A DNA stretch of 14,461 bases from Candidatus Galligastranaerophilus gallistercoris (GTDB lineage: Bacteria; Cyanobacteriota; Vampirovibrionia; Gastranaerophilales; Gastranaerophilaceae), in NCBI GenBank assembly GCA_018710795.1, contig DVJH01000166.1, forward strand, positions 1-14,461, read 5' to 3'. Of the stretch, positions 1 to 5,645 are shown piece after piece. Position numbers and translations under genes: made by a program. Numbering within the stretch: the first letter of the stretch is position 1; each line of letters begins with the position of its first letter. The notes beneath the pieces are model-generated. The model made no database searches and was not told where the DNA came from. It saw nothing but the letters and a program-made list of their open reading frames with translations.

Positions 1-136
1 AATAAAAAATTAAAAAATAAAACAATAATTTAAAATAAGCTTAAGCAAAAGCCCCGACTTTGAACAACCGAGGGGACAAACAATTTTTAAAAGATTGAAA
101 AAGGTAAATAAAAAAAGCCGACGTTTCTTTCTTTTG

Positions 137-263
137 GTTCATTTTCTTTCTTTGCGTGCAGGACTCCGTTTTAAAACTGCCTGCGGCAGGTTAAAAATGG
201 AGCAGGCGAATTAAGACAAAGTCTTTATGAGCTGTATATCAAAATCAAAGAAAGAAAACAAAC
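137..263. repeat. Nested inverted-repeat element (MITE- or REP-like, or structured RNA)
   Basis: An outer inverted repeat pairs 137-154 with 246-263, matching at 16 of 18 positions, including an uninterrupted 13-bp arm (142-154 with 246-258). Inside it, 164-181 pairs with 185-202 around a 3-base loop (TGC): 18 positions with two mismatches and one G-U pair, ending in the perfect CTGCC/GGCAG stem. A further small stem lies at 213-217/221-225 (AAGAC/GTCTT). The layout of terminal inverted repeats around about 90 bp with a central hairpin resembles a miniature non-autonomous repeat, and would equally fold as a multi-branched RNA. I see no obvious target-site duplication. Whether it recurs in the genome cannot be seen from this window. 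Confidence 0.5.
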
Positions 264-368
264 AACAAATAATTCGTTTAAAATTTAAAAATAGTATATG
301 TTTTGAATTATTTCGGATTATTGCTTGTTTATGCAAGTGGAACTAAATCAGCATATTTAAAACAAAAG

Positions 369-392
369 GCCAAACGTAATTAAACGGTTGGC
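369..392. other. Hairpin of unknown role
   Basis: GCCAAACGT (369-377) pairs with ACGGTTGGC (384-392) around the loop AATTAA: nine positions with one A/G mismatch. No U-run follows on either strand close enough for an intrinsic terminator, and it lies about 130 bases before the next gene. It could be a remnant terminator of a gene outside the window, a second copy-type repeat, or a processing site. Confidence 0.35.
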
Positions 393-485
393 ACTAACAA
401 GGATGACAATAAAATATGTAAAATTTAGAAATTTTTAATTTATGTAAGTATAGTTTCTCATAAGTTTTGAATTTTTTGTTAAATT

Positions 486-515
486 TTGCTAAATTTCATT
501 CGTTTAATGTATAAT
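486..515 (+). promoter_or_regulatory. Promoter for the glycosyltransferase gene
   Basis: TTGCTA at 486-491 and a perfect TATAAT at 510-515 are separated by 18 bp. A TG dinucleotide directly precedes the -10 box. The expected transcription start (6-7 bases after the -10) falls on or one base before the ATG at 522. The transcript would therefore be leaderless, which agrees with the absence of any Shine-Dalgarno sequence upstream of that ATG. Confidence 0.5.
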
Positions 516-521
516 TCAATA

Positions 522-1448
522 ATGAAACTGATTATCCAGATACCTTGCTATAACGAAGAAAAAACACTTCCGGTAACATATAAAGAAATTCCCGAATCTA
601 TCGGGGGAATAGATGAAATTGAAATTCTTGTTATAAATGACGGCTCAACCGATAATACGGTTGAAACCGCCAAAAATCTCGGAATTAAGCACATTGTAAG
701 CCACTCAAAAAATCTGGGGCTTGCAAGGGCATTTGATACGGGGCTGAAAACATCAATCAAATTAGGCGCCGATATAATCGTTAACCTTGATGCGGATAAT
801 CAATACAAAGCTTCCGATATTGAAAAATTAATACAGCCCGTTTTAAATAAAGAAGCGGATATAGTAATCGGCGCAAGACCGATTGAAAAAATTCGATCTT
901 TTTCGCCGTTAAAAAAATTGCTCCAAAAAACAGGCTCATACGTTATGAGAAAAATATCGGGCGCCGATGTGCTTGATGCACCGAGCGGTTTTAGGGCATT
1001 CAGCAAAAATGCGGCAATGAAAATAAACATTTTTGATAATTACACCTATACGATGGAAACAATCATTCAGGCTCAATACAAAGGACTTACGATAAAATCC
1101 GTGCCGATCGGAGTAAATGAAAATTTAAGACCCTCAAGGCTCGTTAAAAACAATTTTGACTATATAAAACGTTCGATTTTTACAATGCTGAGATTTATCA
1201 TAATCTATCGTCCGTTCAGATTTTTCATGAAAATAAGCCTTCTTCTGTTCTTTTTCGGGCTGCTTTTGGGGTTAAGATTTTTATATTTTTATATAACCGA
1301 ATCCGGCGAAGGGCACATTCAATCGTTAATTTTATGCGCAATTTTAATTTTGGTGGGCGTACAATCGTTATTTTTTGCGGTTATTGCGGATTTGCTTGCA
1401 ATTAACAGAAAATTAATCGAAGATGTTCAATTGAATATAAAAAAATAA
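522..1448 (+). CDS. Family 2 membrane glycosyltransferase (polyprenyl-phosphate type)
   Basis: This 308-residue protein opens with the GT-A fold pattern of GT2 enzymes: a first strand followed by PCYNEE (residues 8-13), VINDGSTD (38-44 region) and the metal-binding D-A-D at 90-92. Two hydrophobic segments close it (about 238-257 and 268-291). This plan matches the dolichol-phosphate mannose synthase/GtrB-like group, which moves a sugar from a nucleotide donor to a lipid phosphate at the cytoplasmic face of the inner membrane. Donor and acceptor cannot be told from sequence. I chose the ATG at 522 because the protein then starts at the conserved first strand and a promoter sits immediately upstream. 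A TTG at 486 and an ATG at 507 are in frame but would lie within that promoter and lack ribosome binding sites. The next gene starts 10 bp after the stop, so the two are probably co-transcribed. Confidence 0.88.
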   Translation: MKLIIQIPCYNEEKTLPVTYKEIPESIGGIDEIEILVINDGSTDNTVETAKNLGIKHIVSHSKNLGLARAFDTGLKTSIKLGADIIVNLDADNQYKASDIEKLIQPVLNKEADIVIGARPIEKIRSFSPLKKLLQKTGSYVMRKISGADVLDAPSGFRAFSKNAAMKINIFDNYTYTMETIIQAQYKGLTIKSVPIGVNENLRPSRLVKNNFDYIKRSIFTMLRFIIIYRPFRFFMKISLLLFFFGLLLGLRFLYFYITESGEGHIQSLILCAILILVGVQSLFFAVIADLLAINRKLIEDVQLNIKK

Positions 1449-1458
1449 GGAATAAAAA

Positions 1459-1869
1459 ATGCACAAAAAAGCAATCGACAATTTTTTAAATAAAGGATAT
1501 TCATGCTCCGAAAGCGTCGTTAAAGCCGCAATAGATGAAGGGCTTATTGATGAAAATGTATTAAACATAGCAACAAGTTTTTCGGGCGGAATGGGCTCGG
1601 GGTGTCTTTGCGGAGCAATAGCGGGCGCACAGATTGTAATCGGATATTTATACGGCAAAAATAAATCAAATACCGCAAGAATTCTTGCAAAAGAATTTAT
1701 CGAAAAATTCAAAGAAACCCACAAGGCAACATGCTGCAGGGTTTTAACGGCAAAATTTAAAGACGATTTTCACTCAAAAGAAAGAAAGCTTCATTGCGTT
1801 AACATGGTTGAATTTTGCGCAAAACAGCTTGAAGACATCTTAATAAAAGAAAAAGCAAACTTAAAATAA
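1459..1869 (+). CDS. C_GCAxxG_C_C family cysteine-rich protein
   Basis: A 136-residue protein with the spaced cysteines of the C_GCAxxG_C_C family, a small family named for its cysteine pattern and related to the split-Soret cytochrome fold but without haem-binding motifs. Cysteines are at 16 (YSCSES), 49 and 51 (in GCLCGAIAG, where 51 is the family position), 92-93, 113 and 120. A redox or metal-binding role is usually assumed; no specific reaction is established. There is no signal peptide, although the middle is hydrophobic (about 52-65), so it is probably cytosolic. A good AAGGA ribosome binding site precedes the ATG. It sits 10 bp behind the glycosyltransferase gene, but the two families have no known joint function. 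Its last 9 bp overlap the end of the convergent regulator gene. C49 is an extra cysteine next to the signature. Confidence 0.82.
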   Translation: MHKKAIDNFLNKGYSCSESVVKAAIDEGLIDENVLNIATSFSGGMGSGCLCGAIAGAQIVIGYLYGKNKSNTARILAKEFIEKFKETHKATCCRVLTAKFKDDFHSKERKLHCVNMVEFCAKQLEDILIKEKANLK

Positions 1870-2076
1870 AAGTTTTCTTTGCACGGGCTCCGCTTCCAAA
1901 AGCTCGCCTACGGTGCAATCCAGCACTTCACAAAGTCTGTCTAAATTCTCATACGAAGGCTGGGTTCTGCCGTTTGCCCAGGAATAAACCGTCTGCTGCG
2001 GAATATCGAGCATTTTTGCAAGGCGATACAATGAATAACCTTTTTTTTGGACAAGTTCTTTAATTTTTATCTTCAT
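1861..2076 (-). CDS. XRE/Cro-type helix-turn-helix regulator
   Basis: A 71-residue protein that is essentially one helix-turn-helix domain of the XRE (lambda Cro/CI) type. The core runs from about residue 13 to 60, with LAKMLDIPQQTVYSWANG as the two DNA-contacting helices and CEVLDCTVGELL as the final family helix. It would bind a short palindrome as a dimer. The ATG at 2076 is preferred: a GAG lies 5 bases upstream and the product starts where family members do. An in-frame TTG at 2103 would add nine residues without a ribosome binding site. Upstream, between it and the divergent TPR genes, is the perfect palindrome TAACGTTA (2116-2123), a possible operator for autoregulation, but this is inference. 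No toxin partner is adjacent, so it is not obviously an antitoxin. Confidence 0.85.
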   Translation of the reverse strand: MKIKIKELVQKKGYSLYRLAKMLDIPQQTVYSWANGRTQPSYENLDRLCEVLDCTVGELLEAEPVQRKLLF

Positions 2077-2115
2077 ATACTCAACAAATATTTGCTGTAA
2101 CAAAAAATTACATAC

Positions 2116-2123
2116 TAACGTTA
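2116..2123. promoter_or_regulatory. Possible operator palindrome
   Basis: The 8-bp perfect palindrome TAACGTTA lies 40 bp upstream of the XRE gene start, flanked by ATAC on one side and GTAT on the other with a 2-bp asymmetry. Its position in the divergent spacer fits an operator for the small regulator. A palindrome this short in AT-rich DNA may also be chance. Confidence 0.22.
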
Positions 2124-2217
2124 TTGTATATTTAAATGCATTATTAAAAAAGACAAATCATACGTTTGGATTAGAGCAATAAACCGTAACAAAGGGTATA
2201 ATCTTATTGTAAAACCG

Positions 2218-2245
2218 TTGCAATTTTACCAAAAAACATTATAAA
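2218..2245 (+). promoter_or_regulatory. Promoter for the TPR gene pair
   Basis: TTGCAA (2218-2223) and TATAAA (2240-2245) are spaced by 16 bp. Transcription would begin near 2252, giving a leader of about 24 bases that contains the AAGGAAG ribosome binding site before the ATG at 2276. A second TATAAT at 2197-2202 has no -35 at normal spacing; it may be an alternative start. Confidence 0.42.
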
Positions 2246-2275
2246 ATAAGATAAGTTCTCATCAAGGAAGTTAAA

Positions 2276-3097
2276 ATGAAACTGAAAACAGCTTTAATTT
2301 ATACAATAATATCGGGCATTTTGTTAACGGGTTCAATCTCTTTTGCCGCCCAGCAAAGAGAAACCGTTCCTTCAAGTTTTTTATATAATGCCATAAATAA
2401 ATATAAACAAAAAAATTATACCGGCTGTATTCAGGATATGGACTATATAATTCAAAAGGGAAGACCTTCCGATTTGGTTTATTATTATAAGGCAATTTCC
2501 TATGCACAATTAGGGATGCCCGATCAGGCAAGGCAGGCTTATGAGGCCGCCGCCTCCATAAGTTCGAACAGAATTTTAATTGATTATGCAAATCAGGCAA
2601 TGATGTGCATAGATGACCCTACGGTATGCGACAGCAATCTTGATGAAAGCGATATCACTTCATTTATTAAATCGGAACAGTTTATGCACCCCGAAGTCAA
2701 AGCTACCGTTCAAAAACAGGCAATTGAGCGTGCAAGAGAACAAATAAATTCGCAAACGCAGCCCGATGAGGATACGCTTAAATATATTAATTTAAGCGAA
2801 AACGGTCCCACGGACAAAGAAATAGCCGATGCGGTAAGAACTCTTGCAAAGCTGGGAATTAACCCTATGGGAAATATGGGGCTGATGACGGGGGCAAATT
2901 CGGAATTGGCGCAAATGAACGCACTTTTGGGCGGGAATAACAACAACAATAACAACATGATGAATTTAATGCCGATAATTAACGCTCTGCAAACATCGGG
3001 GCAAGGCGGAAATTCGGGTTTCAGCAAAGAATTTATTCAAACCTATATGATGAATCAAATGCTCCCGAATTTTAATTTCGGTTCCGACGACAAGTAA
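2276..3097 (+). CDS. Exported TPR-repeat protein with Asn/Met-rich C-terminal region
   Basis: A 273-residue protein of unknown function. Residues 1-24 form a signal peptide (Lys-containing N-terminus, hydrophobic stretch 6-19, then ISFAA with probable cleavage after it), so the mature protein is periplasmic or surface-located. Residues 36-95 look like one to two tetratricopeptide helix-turn-helix units (tyrosine- and alanine-rich, with AISYAQLGMPDQARQAYEAA as the clearest), a protein-binding scaffold. The rest is helical and charged to about 195, then low in complexity: Met/Gly/Asn-rich with seven consecutive asparagines at 221-227, encoded by an AAC/AAT run near 2937-2957. Two cysteines (111 and 118) could form a disulfide after export. 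The strong AAGGAAG site and the promoter above support the start. A second TPR-like gene follows after 6 bp. Confidence 0.75.
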   Translation: MKLKTALIYTIISGILLTGSISFAAQQRETVPSSFLYNAINKYKQKNYTGCIQDMDYIIQKGRPSDLVYYYKAISYAQLGMPDQARQAYEAAASISSNRILIDYANQAMMCIDDPTVCDSNLDESDITSFIKSEQFMHPEVKATVQKQAIERAREQINSQTQPDEDTLKYINLSENGPTDKEIADAVRTLAKLGINPMGNMGLMTGANSELAQMNALLGGNNNNNNNMMNLMPIINALQTSGQGGNSGFSKEFIQTYMMNQMLPNFNFGSDDK

Positions 3098-3103
3098 AAA
3101 ATA

Positions 3104-3706
3104 GTGGATGAAAAATTAAAAGAAGCTTATATATCGTTTTATTCTCACGATTATAAAAAAGCGAAAGATATCTTTAAAAATGCTGACCTGCCTTATGAGG
3201 CGGGTTTATCTGCCTTTATGCTGCGGGATTTAAAATTTGCCGAAAAATGTTTCAGACAAAAAGAAAATATATGCCCCGCAAGCAATTTCGGGCTCATTAT
3301 TCTTGATATAATTGAAGATAGAATCCCAAAGCAGCCAAAATATTTTCAAACAAGATGTTTTTTGGAAGTATATCTTAATTTATTAATTGAAAATAACCTG
3401 TTAAGCTGGGCGCAAAAAATAATAGACAACTATGAACTTTTCTGCAAAACAAACCTCGAAACCCCCAAATTTATCGCAAGGGTATTATATGCGAATAATT
3501 ATTATAAAGCGGTTCATTCTTTTGCAAATCTTGCAAAAAGCCTGTGTTTTTATGACGCCGAAATCCATTATATAGATGCGGTTGTTTATATGGATGAAAA
3601 GGATTACAAAAAAGCAAAAGACTGCATTAAAGATTGCATAAGTTTTGCACCAGATTATTATCCGATTGCAAGATTAAACGAAGAACTTATTAATTTAACA
3701 AAATAA
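3104..3706 (+). CDS. TPR-like cytoplasmic protein
   Basis: A 200-residue protein with no signal peptide or membrane segment. Helical repeats resembling tetratricopeptide units are visible at about 3-52 (AYISFYSHDYKKAKDIFKN is a typical unit) and 154-187 (IHYIDAVVYMDEKDYKKAKDCI); the middle is helical but not clearly repeated. The start is a GTG six bases after the stop of the previous gene, without a clear ribosome binding site. Translation probably depends on coupling to the upstream cistron, which ties the two TPR proteins together. I infer that they act in one process, the first outside and the second inside the cytoplasmic membrane, but nothing shows which. No specific family is recognised. 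The gene ends directly at a strong terminator. Confidence 0.72.
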   Translation: MDEKLKEAYISFYSHDYKKAKDIFKNADLPYEAGLSAFMLRDLKFAEKCFRQKENICPASNFGLIILDIIEDRIPKQPKYFQTRCFLEVYLNLLIENNLLSWAQKIIDNYELFCKTNLETPKFIARVLYANNYYKAVHSFANLAKSLCFYDAEIHYIDAVVYMDEKDYKKAKDCIKDCISFAPDYYPIARLNEELINLTK

Positions 3707-3734
3707 AATCCCTCTTAAATTTAAGAGGGATTTT
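3705..3734. terminator. Bidirectional intrinsic terminator (perfect 30-bp palindrome)
   Basis: Bases 3705-3719 and 3720-3734 are exact reverse complements. The core is CCCTCTTAAA pairing with TTTAAGAGGG, with a run of A on the left and T on the right, so each strand reads as a stem followed by a U-tract. It overlaps the stop codon of the plus-strand TPR gene and lies 20 bp beyond the end of the minus-strand phosphorylase-like gene, so it can end both convergent transcripts. Confidence 0.88.
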
Positions 3735-3753
3735 TATATGTTTTGGAAATTCA

Positions 3754-5448
3754 TTATTTGATGTTTGAATATGTCCAAGCGTCGAGATTGGGATTTTCGG
3801 CAATTTTAACATCCGCCTGTTCATCTTGCCCTGCTTGGCTTCCGCCGTGTGCAATGGGTTTATATACTCTGTTATAGTATTCAATAACCATACGATCGGA
3901 ATTAAAGTAAGCTTCGGCGGTTCTTTTTGCCTGTCTCATCAAGCTTGCCCATTTTGCTCTGTTTTCATAGTACGTAGGAATAATTTCGTTTTCCAATGTA
4001 TTCATTACGCACTGATGATCTTTCCAGTGTCTTTCTTCCCAGGGAATATCATCGTCCAAGCCGGGGTATTCAACGGTATAACCGTTAATTCCGGGGAATG
4101 TGCCCTCAACCGTCCAGCCGTCATAGGTGGAGAAGTGCAATGCGCCGTTTAAGTTAGCGCTCATGCCTGAAGTTCCCGATGCTTCAAAAGGTCTTAAAGG
4201 TGTATTTAACCATATATCGGAACCTTTTTTAAGTCTTGCGGAAAGTGCAAGTTCGTATCCCGGAAGAACAACGATATTTTTCATCGTATAAGATTCTTTT
4301 AAGATTTTATTGAACATTTCTTTGCCCATAGCGTCATCCGGATGGAATTTGCCCGCAAAAATCAATTGAACTTTATTTTCGTTCAATAATTTTTCGATAC
4401 GCGGTTTATCCATTAAAATTAACCATGCACGTTTATAATCGGCAAATCTTCTTGCCCAGGTAATCGTTAAAACGTTGGGGTCAAAACGTTTGCCTTGTGT
4501 ATCCGAAATGTACTGGAACAAATCCTTTTTCATTTCAATTTTTGCGTTTAATAATTCATCGTCGGTTTCAGCTTTTGCAATTCTTGCATCCTGCCAGTAG
4601 TGCTGGTTAACGGCATTTGTAATAGCTCTTATCGGGCATCTTCCCTGAACCCAATCCCACATTTTGTTTGCAACAAGACCGTGAAGCTGTGAAACCGCGT
4701 TTGCGATTCTGCTCATTCTGAGCGCCGCAACCGTAAGCGAGAAGTTTTCGCCGCCCAATTCAACCGCTCTTTCTCTTGAACAGCCCGCAAAGAAGCCTGA
4801 TTCAAGTAATGTATCAACCCAGTGTACTTCGTTTCCTGCAGCAACGGGGGTGTGCGTCGTAAATACGGTCTTTTTCTTAACCGCATTAAGATCGCCGTTA
4901 TATTGTCTTAATAATTCAAATGCGGCGGGAAGTGCGTGACCTTCGTTCATGTGGATGACATCGAAAGGATATCCTACCGCTTGAAGAATTCTGACGCCGC
5001 CGACGCCGAGTACCGTTTCTTGAGCTACGCGGATTTTTTCATCTCCGTCATATAATTTGTGAGAAATTTTTCTTGCCCATTCGCTGTTGCCTTCAACATC
5101 GGTTGTTAAAAGATATACAGGGCAAGTTCCGAATAATTCGGGCTCAACTTTAAGCGCTTTAACGATAACGTCTTCACCGAATATTTTAACGGTTGTTTGA
5201 ACGTTAATGTCCGTTAAAAAGTCATAGTGTTTTCTTATGTATGCAACTTCAACTTCGCCGTTTTCATTGATTCTTTGATCGTAATAACCGTATGACCAAA
5301 GAATGGTAACGCCTACCATGGGCATTTTTAAGTATCCTGCAGACTGCATATGGGCACCTGCCAAAAAGCCTAAGCCGCCCGAATACGTTGCTAATGACTG
5401 GTCCATTGCAATTTCCATAGAAAAGTATGCTACGTTTGGTAATGCCAT
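3754..5448 (-). CDS. Alpha-glucan phosphorylase-like protein (GT35) lacking the PLP lysine
   Basis: A 564-residue protein of the bacterial/archaeal 'short' alpha-glucan phosphorylase group (GT35, the TIGR02094-type branch). These enzymes normally split glycogen or maltodextrin with phosphate into glucose-1-phosphate, using pyridoxal phosphate. Family landmarks are clear: YSGGLGFLAG (22-31), HMNEGHAL (166-173), TTHTPVAAG (197-205), WARRFADYKRA (331-341, keeping the Arg and Lys that hold the PLP phosphate), FAGKFHPDD (364-372), WLNTPLRP (413-420) and DGWTVEG (443-449). The decisive motif reads EASGTSGMSANLNGAL (422-437). Family members have lysine after GTSGM, where PLP is bound; here it is Ser430. 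The N-terminal DUF3417-type domain of many relatives is absent. AAGGAA precedes the ATG. The fold and active-site frame look intact, so it is either a non-phosphorolytic glucosyltransferase, a regulatory binder, or inactive. The gene is monocistronic, ending at the shared terminator. Confidence 0.85.
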   Translation of the reverse strand: MALPNVAYFSMEIAMDQSLATYSGGLGFLAGAHMQSAGYLKMPMVGVTILWSYGYYDQRINENGEVEVAYIRKHYDFLTDINVQTTVKIFGEDVIVKALKVEPELFGTCPVYLLTTDVEGNSEWARKISHKLYDGDEKIRVAQETVLGVGGVRILQAVGYPFDVIHMNEGHALPAAFELLRQYNGDLNAVKKKTVFTTHTPVAAGNEVHWVDTLLESGFFAGCSRERAVELGGENFSLTVAALRMSRIANAVSQLHGLVANKMWDWVQGRCPIRAITNAVNQHYWQDARIAKAETDDELLNAKIEMKKDLFQYISDTQGKRFDPNVLTITWARRFADYKRAWLILMDKPRIEKLLNENKVQLIFAGKFHPDDAMGKEMFNKILKESYTMKNIVVLPGYELALSARLKKGSDIWLNTPLRPFEASGTSGMSANLNGALHFSTYDGWTVEGTFPGINGYTVEYPGLDDDIPWEERHWKDHQCVMNTLENEIIPTYYENRAKWASLMRQAKRTAEAYFNSDRMVIEYYNRVYKPIAHGGSQAGQDEQADVKIAENPNLDAWTYSNIK

Positions 5449-5560
5449 ATCAAATTCCTTTACATTTAAACTACTCTATTACTTAGTCAAAATAATAACA
5501 CAAAAGATTTTGGATTAAAGATTTGTAACTAATACTTTTGCATTAATTATTCCGTTATAT

Positions 5561-5566
5561 ATTATA
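5561..5566 (-). promoter_or_regulatory. Possible -10 box for the phosphorylase-like gene
   Basis: On the minus strand TATAAT is read from 5566 to 5561, with TTTTGCA just before it, about 110 bases upstream of the ATG at 5448. I see no good -35 hexamer at 16-18 bp. A long A/T-rich leader would follow. Other weaker -10-like sequences lie closer to the gene, so this call is tentative. Confidence 0.3.
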
Positions 5567-5620
5567 TGCAAAACATAAAAATTGCCTACTCTTTTCTTAA
5601 TATTTCTTAATATAAATAGC

Positions 5621-5645
5621 AAAAACCCTTGTTTTTAAAGGGTTT
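5621..5645 (-). terminator. Intrinsic terminator of the helicase gene
   Basis: Read on the minus strand, AAACCCTT and AAGGGTTT form an 8-bp stem around a 7-base loop, followed by TTGCTATTTATATT, a moderate U-rich tail. The first arm overlaps the helicase stop codon (5644-5646). It separates the helicase from the phosphorylase-like gene in the same direction, arguing that the two are not one operon. Confidence 0.68.

Larger units (their letters stand above)
1..521. other. Gene-free AT-rich region with structured elements
   Basis: I see no reading frame here with a plausible start, ribosome binding site and protein-like composition. The first 50 bases are almost pure A/T. Bases 137-263 form a nested inverted-repeat element and 369-392 a separate hairpin; both are entered separately. 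A short open stretch on the plus strand around 113-193 would encode about 27 mostly hydrophobic residues ending in a stop inside the hairpin. It has no start signal and follows the repeat structure, so I treat it as non-coding. The last 40 bases hold the likely promoter of the glycosyltransferase gene. Confidence 0.7.

Noticed and set aside
52..75. CCCC...GGGG pairing near the left edge as a terminator
   Set aside because: Only four consecutive G-C pairs around a 16-base loop, with no clean U-run directly after it.
113..193. Short plus-strand frame in the structured element as a gene
   Set aside because: No start codon with a ribosome binding site, low-complexity hydrophobic product, and the stop falls within the hairpin.
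486..521. Upstream TTG (486) and ATG (507) starts for the glycosyltransferase
   Set aside because: They fall inside the -35/-10 promoter, lack ribosome binding sites, and would add residues before the conserved first strand.
1861..2076. XRE protein as the antitoxin of a toxin-antitoxin pair
   Set aside because: No adjacent small toxin gene in the same orientation; the neighbours are convergent or divergent and of unrelated families.
2937..2957. AAC/AAT run as a short tandem repeat element
   Set aside because: It is in frame and simply encodes the seven-asparagine stretch of the exported TPR protein.
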